DNA from: Phyllobacterium sophorae
GTDB lineage: Bacteria > Pseudomonadota > Alphaproteobacteria > Rhizobiales > Rhizobiaceae
Length of the DNA: 64,000 bases
Direction: 5' to 3'
Assembly (NCBI RefSeq): GCF_003010965.1
Contig: NZ_PGGM01000003.1
Span: forward strand, 434,001 to 498,000
The position numbers were made by a program, and so were the translations under genes. Shown piece by piece: positions 1-8,203 of this stretch (the stretch's first letter is position 1; each line of letters starts with the position of its first letter). Under the pieces are notes generated by a model. It had not been told where the DNA came from. It was given only the letters and a program-made list of their open reading frames with translations, and did not search any database.

Positions 1-657
1 TCTGCCCGGACGCAGCGGAGACCGGTCGGACGGGATGTTTTTCTTTCGCTGCAACCGAAGCGGCGCGTCCTGTCACAAGATGACTTTCAGCGGGCCTGTA
101 TTCATGAAGCCGGGCACATCGTCGTCGGGTTAGCGCTTCGTGATGACCTTCAGGCAGAACTTGTGGGCGTGAGCGCGTCGATCGATCCGCCGCAGAATTC
201 TATCGCCGCTGCATCTACTCAGTTCAGGCGCGCGCCCACAAGTTTCAGGGGACTCAAAAACTACCTGGCTGAGGCAACTCTGCTGTTGGGGGGTATCGCG
301 GCCGAGCTCGAGATTTATGGAGACTTTACCGAAGGCGCTGGAGGGTCAGAGGCGTCGGATCTCTACCAGGCGTCGGTGGCTGTCGGCGTGGCGGAGCTTT
401 GTCGTGGCTTCGGTTCGAGCCTCGTCGCCCTTGTTCCCCCAAGTGCGGAAGACGTTGCGGCAGTGCTTCGGGCAAGTCCGGATTCCCGCAGAAAGGTCGA
501 CGTGATTTTGAAGAAATGTCTCACTCGAGCGAGAGAGCTGGTTGCTTCAGACCGGTCTGCGGTGACCGGGCTGGCGGAATCCTTGATGGAACGAAAACAT
601 CTAATGTCTGAGGAGGTAGCCGTCATTGTGGCTTCGGTAAGGAACGGAAGAACTTAG
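1..657 (+). CDS. FtsH-like AAA+ protease, C-terminal M41 peptidase part (5' end outside window)
   Basis: The reading frame is open from base 1, so the gene begins upstream. The translated part carries HEAGH (bases 103-117), the zinc-binding and catalytic motif of M41 (FtsH-type) metalloproteases. About 85 residues later comes GGSEASDLYQAS, where the aspartate matches the third zinc ligand of FtsH. The rest of the peptidase domain follows and ends at TAG. The AAA+ ATPase half is expected upstream but is not visible. Such proteins degrade or unfold protein substrates using ATP; the substrate here is unknown. The sequence diverges from housekeeping FtsH, which suggests an accessory paralogue. 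A related, broken fragment lies at 36207-36862. Confidence 0.8.
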   Translation, partial: SARTQRRPVGRDVFLSLQPKRRVLSQDDFQRACIHEAGHIVVGLALRDDLQAELVGVSASIDPPQNSIAAASTQFRRAPTSFRGLKNYLAEATLLLGGIAAELEIYGDFTEGAGGSEASDLYQASVAVGVAELCRGFGSSLVALVPPSAEDVAAVLRASPDSRRKVDVILKKCLTRARELVASDRSAVTGLAESLMERKHLMSEEVAVIVASVRNGRT

Positions 658-659
658 GC

Positions 660-884
660 TTAATCGGTCCATTCCTCGCCTTCAGTCAGGGGGCCGCCTT
701 TACGGAGGAAATCTTTGGCGGAAGTTTTCTTCTCGTATTTTACCGCCACGAGGATGTACCGCCGATCAGGCTCCGCGATAATCTGCTCGCCTTCTGTGTC
801 TGCGGCCGAAAGCAGTTCGTCGAAGGCGTCCTTGGCTTCATCGATCGACCAGACTTTTTTAACCACAGGAATCCTTTCAATCAT
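660..884 (-). CDS. Phd/YefM-like small protein (possible antitoxin)
   Basis: A 74-aa protein converging tail to tail with the M41 gene. It begins with a short basic segment and then VWSIDEAKDAFDELLSAA, followed by EGEQIIAEPDRRYILVAV and a short tail. This is the pattern of Phd/YefM-type antitoxins: an N-terminal dimerising DNA-binding fold in which the segment around residues 10-50 forms a helix and beta hairpin. No toxin gene lies next to it on the same strand; the only toxin-like gene nearby is the PIN protein at 1884 on the other strand. The antitoxin role is therefore inference from fold resemblance, and an orphan regulator is equally possible. Confidence 0.5.
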   Translation of the reverse strand: MIERIPVVKKVWSIDEAKDAFDELLSAADTEGEQIIAEPDRRYILVAVKYEKKTSAKDFLRKGGPLTEGEEWTD

Positions 885-1102
885 AAGCGAGCTTATATCG
901 AATATACGTGAACCATGCCTTTTCCGCTATTCCACCGGACGAAAACGGTGCGAATTCTTTGCATGTCATGCATATTCGGGAATCCTGTCAGAAGACGATT
1001 TCATCGATACGGGCAAGTTGCCGGAAAATCGATCGCGGTCGAAAGCTGGTTTCCGGCAGCGTCGTTGGGGCTGGATCGTGTTAAACCCAGCCCACTTCCT
1101 CG

Positions 1103-1355
1103 CTATTCGTCTTCGAAACCTTCAAAATAGTCCTTCAAAATCACGTCATAGATTTCAAAGAGCATTTCTCTGAGTTTGATGAGCTCGCGGTTTGACAACT
1201 CATCGCTACCGGAACCGGCGAAATCCTTCAGAGCCCGCAGGTCAGACGGCCCGGTGTCGGTGTCGACTTCTCCGTATCGACACCCTTCCGGAACAGAGTC
1301 ATCACACGCGCCGCCAGCGCGATTCGGACCCGAGGGTCAGCTTGGTACTCTCCAT
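1103..1355 (-). pseudogene. Frameshifted ~80-aa conserved-looking small gene
   Basis: Read on the minus strand, an ATG at 1355-1353 with GGAAGG 8 bases upstream starts a short reading frame. To recover a continuous protein two frame changes are needed. The first is a few codons in, before ADPRVRIALAARVMTLFRKG. The second is before DTGPSDLRALKDFAGSGSDE, after which the frame runs through NRELIKLREMLFEIYDVILK to an acidic end and a stop at 1103-1105. The coherent helical protein recovered across the shifts argues for a real gene that has decayed, or for base-calling errors. Function unknown. It sits beside the FtsH-like gene and may be a companion of it (inference). Confidence 0.55.
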
Positions 1356-1613
1356 AGCAAGAACCTTCCTTGAATATGCACGATTGGAAATTTAGATCGT
1401 GTCTATTCGGTTCATTGCTTCGCTCTTGAGTTGACGGTAGCGCCGTTTGGGAGGCGTCCTCAACCATGCCGTCGGTCGACGTGCAAGAAGTATTACTGGC
1501 AGACAAGAGAAACGCTTCGCCATGGTAATTGCAAAAGATGGGCCCCAGGTGTTGATGCTGTGGGAAAGCCGGGTCACGCTTGGTCGACGACAGTTTTTTT
1601 CGGGAACAGAGTG

Positions 1614-1814
1614 ATGCCAGTTTATCCGAAAGTGAAAGTCGATCTGACACAATCCACTGATTACCCGCTGGCGATGCTCAGCAAGGTGCTAGTCAAATTG
1701 CGGGAGGCAAATGTGCCTTCGTCCATGATTGAACAGATCGGCAGTGAAGCGCTTTCGGGAGATTACGAGAAGGTGCTGACAACCTGCCGAAAGTACGTGG
1801 ACATCGGACGTTAA
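1614..1814 (+). CDS. Hypothetical 66-aa protein upstream of PIN-domain gene
   Basis: ATG at 1614 (a GTG at 1611 is also in frame) gives a 66-aa soluble, helical protein that includes SGDYEKVLTTCRKYVDIGR near its C terminus. It lies 69 bases before the PIN-domain gene on the same strand, the usual position of a VapB-type antitoxin, but I see no recognisable ribbon-helix-helix or AbrB fold. An upstream in-frame extension to 1431 has no start-site support and overlaps noncoding-looking sequence. I do not recognise the family; a partner role for the PIN protein is only positional inference. Confidence 0.5.
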   Translation: MPVYPKVKVDLTQSTDYPLAMLSKVLVKLREANVPSSMIEQIGSEALSGDYEKVLTTCRKYVDIGR

Positions 1815-1883
1815 CTGTTGGTTTAACAAATATTTACACATTGAACTAAAATGAACTGTTTCATTTGATCTGGGGGTCGTTGC

Positions 1884-2426
1884 ATGCCGAGATTCAAACT
1901 GATCGTTCTGGATACGAGTGTCGTAAGCGAATTTTCGAAGCTTAAGCCAAAAGAAGCGTTCTTGGAATTCCTTGACGAGTATGCCTCGCACCATCTCGCT
2001 ATCCCGTTTCCGGTGCTGGTGGAACTGACTACCGGTATAGAGAAAAAAATGGCGGAACAGCCGCTGCGGGCACGGCAACTTCGGCGTTGGTTGAACCTGC
2101 TGATGGCGACTGACATTCAGTTCCTCCCGGCTGACGAACGCGTATGTTCGATATACTCCAAGATGCTGGTCATGCCACAGTTGCGTAACTTCTGGATCGT
2201 ATGTCCTGGATCGAATAAAAAGCCGGGTATGGATCTTATGATTGCAGCTACGGCAATCGCTTATGGTTGTCCGGTCGCAACGTCAAACGTGAAGGATTTC
2301 ATCGAGATTCACGACTATTTTCCGCTACAGGGTATATTTAATCCCTCTAATGGAGAATGGGCCGTACTGCCATCATTGCTTGGTCCGCCAGATAAATTGT
2401 TGCACCAGCCGATGCATTCTGCCTGA
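1884..2426 (+). CDS. PIN-domain ribonuclease, VapC-like
   Basis: A 180-aa protein with the acidic residues of a PIN domain in order: D10 in VLDTSVVSEF, E47 in VLVELTTG, D117 in PGMDLMIAATAIAYG, and D138 in ATSNVKDF. PIN domains of VapC toxins cleave RNA with Mg2+ held by these acids. It is longer than a typical VapC (about 130-140 aa) because it has a C-terminal tail after the SNVKDF motif. ATG at 1884 follows a G-rich stretch (GGGGG). Regulation would normally be by a cognate antitoxin; candidates are the 66-aa ORF just upstream or, less likely, the Phd-like gene at 660-884. Confidence 0.75.
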   Translation: MPRFKLIVLDTSVVSEFSKLKPKEAFLEFLDEYASHHLAIPFPVLVELTTGIEKKMAEQPLRARQLRRWLNLLMATDIQFLPADERVCSIYSKMLVMPQLRNFWIVCPGSNKKPGMDLMIAATAIAYGCPVATSNVKDFIEIHDYFPLQGIFNPSNGEWAVLPSLLGPPDKLLHQPMHSA

Positions 2427-2614
2427 GCCTGTGCAGGGGATATTGCCCGCTAGCCTACGCACCGGTCGTCGGCCTGGAACGCAATAAACTCCAGTCCTTT
2501 AAGAGAACGCATCGGCTATCGAAATATCTGTCCACGTAGACGCTGTTCCAGCAGGCTGTTTTCTTGCCGCCGGCAGACTCACTCTTGGAGATCCATCCAG
2601 TTTGAGGGCCTTAA

Positions 2615-3388
2615 ATGACAACGTTCCATGCTCATGATTTCGTCGCGCCGCCGATCAATTCAAGCGATCCATCAATGTACGAGACGAGCGGTCAGACAAT
2701 GTCAGCCTCTGAACTGGCGGACGATGAATCCGCACTTTTTGCCGCCATAAACAAGAGGGGCCGTCTAAATTTTGCCCAAGCCCGATCAGATTTGAGCTGG
2801 CCGCCCGCCCGGTTAGCGTGCGCTTTTGCCAGGCTGGCCGCTCGCGGCCTGGTTGCTGACACCTCACCGGACAGCACACCAAGAGCGTCCGCCTGGAAAG
2901 CTCAGTGTGGCGCTGTTAGATCGCTTATCGGTGAGCGGGGCTGGTTGAGCACTTCTCAAGTCGACAAAGTCGCCAAAGCCATGGGTGTCCCCTGCCCGGT
3001 TGTTGCATGCGAGTATCTTTCACGCATTCAGTTGATCGAACGCTTGCCAGGAAATTCCACATTTTATGGACCGGTAGGATTGCCGTTCGAAAGTCAGCAC
3101 GTGGTCAAAAAGGTTTCAAAACCGTTGTCTCTCTCTGAGCTCAGATTCATTGAAGCTGTGGAAGACGATTGCTCAACGCCTTTGGAGCTGGCGGCGCGCC
3201 TCAACTGCACCAGGCAGTGGATTGAGGTGATAGCAGGCGGACTGATGTGCAAAGGCTATATCGCTGGCGAACGCAGGGGAAGGCGTATTATCTATTCCAG
3301 CATGGCAAGGAAAGTTTCTTCTGAAAACCGGGCCGTCACATATTACGAGCTGGAAACGCCCGGACCGGCACAAGATTTCCGTCCGTAA
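2615..3388 (+). CDS. Hypothetical 257-aa protein with possible winged-helix segments
   Basis: ATG at 2615 with GAGGG six bases upstream. The protein has no signal peptide or membrane segment. Two to three stretches look like helix-turn-helix units: ESALFAAINKRGRLNFAQAR around residue 38, then GWLSTSQVDKVAKAMGVP, and later PLELAARLNCTRQWIEVIAG near residue 190 with a basic GERRGRRIIY wing. This suggests a tandem winged-helix DNA-binding protein, but I do not recognise a family and the call is inference from pattern. It lies alone between the PIN gene and small unknown genes. Confidence 0.5.
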   Translation: MTTFHAHDFVAPPINSSDPSMYETSGQTMSASELADDESALFAAINKRGRLNFAQARSDLSWPPARLACAFARLAARGLVADTSPDSTPRASAWKAQCGAVRSLIGERGWLSTSQVDKVAKAMGVPCPVVACEYLSRIQLIERLPGNSTFYGPVGLPFESQHVVKKVSKPLSLSELRFIEAVEDDCSTPLELAARLNCTRQWIEVIAGGLMCKGYIAGERRGRRIIYSSMARKVSSENRAVTYYELETPGPAQDFRP

Positions 3389-3639
3389 CAATGCGGGTAT
3401 GGAGACGCGTTGGCCATCTTCTCCTGTAATGGCATCGAGATGAACGGAAGTAGCGATAACGCCGTTGCTATGTGAAAGCGCGATAACTCGATTCAAACGT
3501 TGAAGCGTTTTCCCCCATGAACTCGAGCGGCCCTATCGTCGTTGTCCGGCCCCCAAGAAATCGGGTGATCTCCAGTCCCTGCCGATTTGCGCCGGTAGAG
3601 TCTCTAATTCATCATGGGGAGTCGATTAAGGAGATGACA

Positions 3640-3927
3640 ATGTTTGAAATGGAATCCCCGGAAATGGTGGCCGAATTTTTTCAGGCGCTCCTGCTGGCCG
3701 AGGAGCACAGAGACTACGCGCTGCTCGCTGATCAGTTCACATGCAACAGTGATTACATTATGAAACATGGCGCGGACGAAACCAGGAAAGATTTCGTCGC
3801 TTTGAAGGCGAGAGCGCAACCATTCATATCTCACGAAGCGATACACGGTCGCGGAGTGCTACTTGACCACAACCATCCCACGATCATAAAGCGGAAACTA
3901 CGGCGTGCACGACAATCGGCAGTGTAG
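3640..3927 (+). CDS. Hypothetical 95-aa protein
   Basis: ATG at 3640 is chosen because AAGGAG lies six bases upstream; an ATG two codons earlier and an in-frame extension to 3517 lack a ribosome site. The protein is acidic at the N terminus (MFEMESPEMVAEFFQALLLA) and strongly basic at the end (KRKLRRARQ). No family recognised. It converges with the gene at 3930-4322, the two stops being 2 bases apart. Confidence 0.45.
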   Translation: MFEMESPEMVAEFFQALLLAEEHRDYALLADQFTCNSDYIMKHGADETRKDFVALKARAQPFISHEAIHGRGVLLDHNHPTIIKRKLRRARQSAV

Positions 3928-3929
3928 CG

Positions 3930-4322
3930 TCAAGGCTCGCCGCCTCCGGCCGGTTTTGAAAGACTTTGGACATAGTTGCGGTCATTCCACGCCTCGTTGA
4001 TAGCGGCATTCAGATCTTTTGATCCGAATATCCCAATAACGCGGCCGGATGGTCCAATCAGCAGGTAACCGACGACATTTCCCTTTTCATCTACTTCTGC
4101 CCAGATGGAGTAGTCAGGTGGCAGTTTGGCTTGGACGAGAACCAGAAAACGTCTTGGTTTTGGTGCTCTTACCGCCTTTTTGAGAGATCGATGTGTACGC
4201 ACGAACTTGTCGATTTCGGCAAGATCAAGGTAAACGTCTTCAAAAATCTCGTCTCCATTAGCCAGAAAATACCGGGTTTGGCCCTGGAAGACGTATTGGC
4301 AGACGTGATAAATCGGCTTCAT
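3930..4322 (-). CDS. Hypothetical 130-aa protein
   Basis: A soluble mixed alpha/beta protein with no signal sequence. It starts MKPIYHVCQYVFQGQTRYFL, then has a basic centre (KKAVRAPKPRRF), then strands such as YSIWAEVDEKGNVVGYLLIG and SGRVIGIFGS. The alternating charged and hydrophobic pattern supports real coding. I do not recognise a family. It lies just left of the Tn7-like region and could mark the flank of that element. Confidence 0.5.
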   Translation of the reverse strand: MKPIYHVCQYVFQGQTRYFLANGDEIFEDVYLDLAEIDKFVRTHRSLKKAVRAPKPRRFLVLVQAKLPPDYSIWAEVDEKGNVVGYLLIGPSGRVIGIFGSKDLNAAINEAWNDRNYVQSLSKPAGGGEP

Positions 4323-4658
4323 TTTTCCATTCGCTTCAGCTGTGAGTTAAGGTGGGTGCACCGCTGAATAGAGGTTAATTCCTTCTTTTTCCTTATCAAA
4401 TCGACCACGCTTGGGGCGACGAGGATCCGCGACTCTTAAATTAACCATATGTTTACTATGCTGTTGCATGGAATCGCGCCGTCGGCTATTCAGCGCTTCC
4501 CGACACGCAGTCGGCACTTGAAGGACCGGAAAAATGAAAACTGTCATAGGTAGAATCAAGCGGGACGCCCGCCTAGCCGTCATCTAACGGCACCGGTATG
4601 ACAGACCGGTGTCCCAGACATCGGCTCCGGCGTCCCCCCAACATCGTGAGGGACAAAA
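4323..4658. other. Intergenic stretch left of the Tn7-like module
   Basis: No convincing gene. It holds one short hairpin (CACCGG at 4591-4596 pairing with CCGGTG at 4606-4611). The left end of the Tn7-like element probably lies in or near here, but I could not find a terminal repeat matching the right side. Confidence 0.4.
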
Positions 4659-4886
4659 ATGCGCAAGCACACTTCCAACTCATCAAGCGGTTCGGGCAAC
4701 CCTAAGGGTTCGCGCGGGCAGCGGCAAAACCATCTCAACGGCGCGTTTCTGCGCGCTGCGCGTAACGGCGCAGCGACACGGTCGCGCCCGCTCAAAATGA
4801 CCTTCCGCCTGCAAAGCGCGGACCCGGTCGAGCGCATGGAAATGGTCATGGCCTGCCTCGCCAACGTCTTGGGCAAGGCCGAATAA
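4659..4886 (+). CDS. Hypothetical 75-aa protein in the Tn7-like leader
   Basis: ATG at 4659 follows GAGGGA. The N-terminal half is Ser/Gly/Arg/Asn-rich and basic (SSSGSGNPKGSRGQRQNH). The C-terminal half is a short helix ending RMEMVMACLANVLGKAE. No family recognised. It is in the same direction as the tns genes and is the first of several very small ORFs ahead of tnsA. Confidence 0.4.
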   Translation: MRKHTSNSSSGSGNPKGSRGQRQNHLNGAFLRAARNGAATRSRPLKMTFRLQSADPVERMEMVMACLANVLGKAE

Positions 4887-4922
4887 TCTTCGACAGTCAT
4901 ATCACGCTGGGAGACGGCCGCA

Positions 4923-5332
4923 ATGCGGCTTGGCCCCGACGGCTATGCTCTGACCATCGCCGCTTCAAATCGCGGGACGGAATTCGTGTCCCGCCGATGA
5001 ACACGCGTGGGCGGAATTCACCGCCCCCGCCAGGACCAAGGAGGTCAGCAATGCGTAACATTCAAAGTCAGTCTGCCTCCCGCGGCAGCTCAGCAACTCC
5101 TCGAATATGACAGTCGCCTGACGGGCTGAAACCGTCAGGTTCTGTCCGGGAGCAATCCCGTTTGCCGTCAACCGACCGGAAGCGCGAGCTCCCGGAACAG
5201 AGGAGCTATGCCATGAAGAACCGCAAGAAGTTGAAGGACCCTGCCCTTGGGAGCCGCGATCCGTTTGAAGCCGCCAGCGCACGGGAGGCTGGCGGCGATG
5301 CCTTCGAAAGAGGCTTGGTGATAAGGCGCTAA
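4923..5332 (+). other. Hairpin-rich leader with three tiny ORFs upstream of tnsA
   Basis: Five perfect hairpins occur in 330 bases: GCGGGAC/GTCCCGC (4972-4994), GGGCGG/CCGCCC (5009-5026), CCTGACGG/CCGTCAGG (5117-5139), CGGGA/TCCCG (5147-5160) and CCGCCAGC/GCTGGCGG (5271-5295). The first two have GAATTC in or at the edge of their loops. Between them lie tiny ORFs at 4923-5000 (25 codons), 5051-5110 (19 codons, with AAGGAGG seven bases upstream) and 5213-5332 (39 codons). The arrangement resembles an attenuator-like or structured leader, but its role is not known. Confidence 0.45.
5213..5332 (+). CDS. 39-aa basic peptide ORF upstream of tnsA
   Basis: ATG at 5213 has AGAGGAG seven bases upstream, a strong ribosome site. 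The product is short and basic (MKNRKKLKDPALGSRDPFE...), ending VIRR. The ORF contains the 8-bp perfect hairpin at 5271-5295. It lies 68 bases before tnsA. Whether it is a functional peptide or a leader that couples translation to tnsA is unknown. Confidence 0.35.
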   Translation: MKNRKKLKDPALGSRDPFEAASAREAGGDAFERGLVIRR

Positions 5333-5400
5333 ACACGCCTGACAGGCCCAACCGGGTCTGGGAGCCAGCCTCCGCAAGCCGGGCCAGCCGTCCCATCACC

Positions 5401-6018
5401 ATGAGGAACGACCGGAACCTTCGCGGAATCATCGTCAACCCCAAAACCAGAAGGGAGATCAAATTTGAAAGCGGCCATGAACGCGATGCGGCCTACCTCC
5501 TCATCGCAAGTCCTGACGTCGTGGACGTCATCGAGCAGCCTCCGGCCGTCCCGTACGTCGACAGTCAGGGGAAGCAGCACTGGCACACGTTTGACCTCGC
5601 CGCCCGGCTGACCAGCGGCGAAAGGGGGGCATACCCCGTCAAGGCCACGTCCATGGTCGAGCGGAGCGGCATTGCCGAGGAGCTGAACCATATCCGTGAC
5701 CAGGGCTCGGCTCCGTGGGCGGACCGGATCTGCCTCAGAACCGGAGAGCACATGTCCCGGGACGCCGCCGACAACGCCAGGCTCATCGCAGATGCCACGC
5801 GATGGAAGAATGCCGCTGACGTTGAAGTTGTCCGGGAGTTTGCCCGGACGCTCGTCGGAAGCATCGCCATCCGGACTCTCACAGACGCGACCATTCCCGC
5901 CGCCGCGGGGATGCAGGCCGTGCTTTGCCTTCTCGCAGAAGGCTTTCTCAACCTCAGCGGAACGGGGCTCATCGAATACTCGAGCCACGTTCAGCTCTGG
6001 ACCAAACCAACCAACTGA
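5401..6018 (+). CDS. tnsA: TnsA-like transposon endonuclease
   Basis: A 205-aa protein with the restriction-enzyme-like core of TnsA: E27 in FESGHERDAAYLL, the segment VVDVIEQPPAV, D65 in HTFDLAARLTSG, and K81 in YPVKAT. In Tn7, TnsA cuts the 5' strands of the transposon ends while TnsB cuts the 3' strands, giving cut-and-paste movement. It heads a tnsA-tnsB-tnsC-tniQ run and ends 12 bases before tnsB, whose ribosome site (GAAGGAG) overlaps its stop. No good Shine-Dalgarno precedes the ATG at 5401, so its translation may depend on upstream reading or on the leader structure. Confidence 0.8.
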   Translation: MRNDRNLRGIIVNPKTRREIKFESGHERDAAYLLIASPDVVDVIEQPPAVPYVDSQGKQHWHTFDLAARLTSGERGAYPVKATSMVERSGIAEELNHIRDQGSAPWADRICLRTGEHMSRDAADNARLIADATRWKNAADVEVVREFARTLVGSIAIRTLTDATIPAAAGMQAVLCLLAEGFLNLSGTGLIEYSSHVQLWTKPTN

Positions 6019-6030
6019 AGGAGATTCACC

Positions 6031-8202
6031 ATGAAGAACACACTCTCAAACAAAGAAAGCGAGAATTATCAGCGGTATGCTCTCGGACTCAACGACCGCA
6101 TCATCGTAAAGGATATCGAGTATCGCTTTGTCCATTCGGATGAAGGGGGACATGTCTTCTACCGCGTGTCGCATCCCGACGTCTACGAGCGGATTTCGCA
6201 TGGGATTCTTGCGAAGTACCGGGAGGACGGGCTCTTCAAATATACGCCCGACTACCACGCGCCCTCCAAGGCACGGAACCGCGACACCATCCGGCAGGAA
6301 GATTTTATCGATCTCTCGGAGAAAAACAGGGAGCGCATCTTCTGGTGCAAGGAATTCTGCGACAGCTTCCTCTTGATGGAGAAGGCTGGTGGGGCCTCGC
6401 GTTCGGACGAGTCAATGCGGGAGGCGATCCGCACGATCAACGCGAAAGTCATCGAAATCGAGACCAAAAAACAGAAGGGTGAAAACGGCCGCTGTGGGAC
6501 TGAACTAACGACCAAGAGGCCCCCAAGTCCAACACAGCTGCGCAAGTGGTTGAAGAAGTATGAGGCCACGGACCGCGATCCCATTGTGCTCAAATTCAAC
6601 TATGGCAAGTGCGGAAACCGGACGCCCCGTCTCGAACCGGAAATCGTTGAGCTGATCGACAAGTTCGCTGCGGAACATTCTTCCCGGACGAAGGCCGGAC
6701 AGGAGCTGCTCCACGGCGAACTCATTGCGGAGCTCGAGGTCATCAACGCCGAACGCAAGTCGCGCGAGGAATCCGAGCTCCCGGAACCAAGCGTCCGGGC
6801 CTTGCAACGGGCCATCGACAAGCTTGACCCGTATCTCGATTATGTCGGACGCAACGGCGAAGCCGCGGCCAAGAAGAAGTTCTACCCGGTTCAAGGGGGA
6901 GTTCGCGCACGTCTTCCGTTTGAGCGCATCGAGATGGACGAGTGGCTGGTGTCTCTGCAGACGCTGCTGGTGAAAGCCGGGATGTGGAAGAAGCTCACCA
7001 AGGAGCAGAAGAAGAAGGCGAAACGTGTCCGCGTCTGGGTGTCCGCAGCCATCGACGCCGCAACGCGCTGCATCATCGCCTTGCGCATCCTGAGGACCGC
7101 ACCAGATCACGAGTCCGCACTCGCCACCCTGCAGATGGCGGTGTCCAACAAGCGGGCCATCGCGGAAGCCGCAGGCTGCAAGTCTTCCTGGGACATGGAG
7201 GGAACACCGAGGCTCGTCTGCGTCGACACCGGGGCTTCGTGGTACAGCGACCAGTTCCGCATGGCCTGCTCGGATCTCGGAATTGAGGTGATGTACGCTC
7301 CCGCGGGCATGCCGCAGTTCCGCGCGCGTATCGAACGTGTGTTCGGCACCATCCATTCGCAGCTCATCGCGCGGTTCGACGGACGGACCTTCGCCAACAT
7401 CCTCGCTAAAGGTGATTACGACGCCGCCGCGCACGCGATCATGAACGTCGAAGAACTTGAACGTCTCATGATCCGCTACATCGTCGATGTCTATCACAAC
7501 ACCGGACACAGCGGCCTGGGCGACGAAACCCCGGCGAACGCGTGGAAACGCCTGCGGAACGACTGGGGTGTCCGTCCGGGTCCCGACGCGGACGAAATCC
7601 GGCATGTCTTCGGCACGCCCATGGAGCGGCTGATCCAGAACGAGGGCATCCACTGCCTCGGCAACTGGTACCGCAGCCCGGCTACCCACGCCATGCGGCG
7701 CTCCATGGGCAGCAAGCAGAAGCAGGTCATGGTCCGGATTGACCAGTTGAACGTCGGGGAAATCTCCGTCCGCTTCAACCGCGTCTGGGTCACCGTGCCA
7801 TGCGCCCGCGAAGGACTTGACGGCGTTTCCGCGCACGAATGGTTCGAAATGAACAGGGACCTGCGCCGCAAGCACCGGGCCGACGCCCAGGCCGTGCGCC
7901 CGATCGTTAACGCAGCCGTCCGCGACTTCCGCGCCTTCCGTGAAAAGGCCGTCAAGGATGCCGGGCTCGAGATGCCTGTCTACACCTACAAGCAGCTGAT
8001 GCGGCTCGAAAGCTGGTTCAAACGCGCCGGGGAACAGACCAGGGCGGCTGAGAGCGATCCGGCCGACTTCCTCGGCGACGCCGAGGTTCCGGAGGATTTT
8101 GCGGCGACTGCAGCTCACCCGGGCGAAGCCGATCCCAACTGCGGCCAGCCGGAAACCCGCGTCGAAAACGCTGACGACGGCTTCATGGATGAGGAGGACT
8201 AA
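6031..8202 (+). CDS. tnsB: TnsB-like DDE transposase
   Basis: A 723-aa Mu/TnsB-type transposase (Tn7 TnsB is of similar size). The N-terminal third should hold the end-binding helix-turn-helix domains. The rve/RNase H catalytic core shows D303 (ERIEMDEW), D399 (LVCVDTGASWYSD) and E435 (RARIERVFGTI), a DDE triad with 35 residues between the second D and E. After it comes YHNTGHSGLGDETPANAW, common to TnsB/TniA. It would bind the transposon ends, cleave 3' strands and join them to target DNA, working with TnsA and TnsC. tnsC begins one base after its stop. Confidence 0.9.
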   Translation: MKNTLSNKESENYQRYALGLNDRIIVKDIEYRFVHSDEGGHVFYRVSHPDVYERISHGILAKYREDGLFKYTPDYHAPSKARNRDTIRQEDFIDLSEKNRERIFWCKEFCDSFLLMEKAGGASRSDESMREAIRTINAKVIEIETKKQKGENGRCGTELTTKRPPSPTQLRKWLKKYEATDRDPIVLKFNYGKCGNRTPRLEPEIVELIDKFAAEHSSRTKAGQELLHGELIAELEVINAERKSREESELPEPSVRALQRAIDKLDPYLDYVGRNGEAAAKKKFYPVQGGVRARLPFERIEMDEWLVSLQTLLVKAGMWKKLTKEQKKKAKRVRVWVSAAIDAATRCIIALRILRTAPDHESALATLQMAVSNKRAIAEAAGCKSSWDMEGTPRLVCVDTGASWYSDQFRMACSDLGIEVMYAPAGMPQFRARIERVFGTIHSQLIARFDGRTFANILAKGDYDAAAHAIMNVEELERLMIRYIVDVYHNTGHSGLGDETPANAWKRLRNDWGVRPGPDADEIRHVFGTPMERLIQNEGIHCLGNWYRSPATHAMRRSMGSKQKQVMVRIDQLNVGEISVRFNRVWVTVPCAREGLDGVSAHEWFEMNRDLRRKHRADAQAVRPIVNAAVRDFRAFREKAVKDAGLEMPVYTYKQLMRLESWFKRAGEQTRAAESDPADFLGDAEVPEDFAATAAHPGEADPNCGQPETRVENADDGFMDEED

Positions 8203-8203
8203 G

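Noticed and set aside
6505..8118. A 537-codon open frame on the minus strand opposite tnsB
   Set aside because: It lies wholly inside tnsB, whose translation has conserved catalytic residues. The antisense product shows no family pattern and is a product of high GC content.
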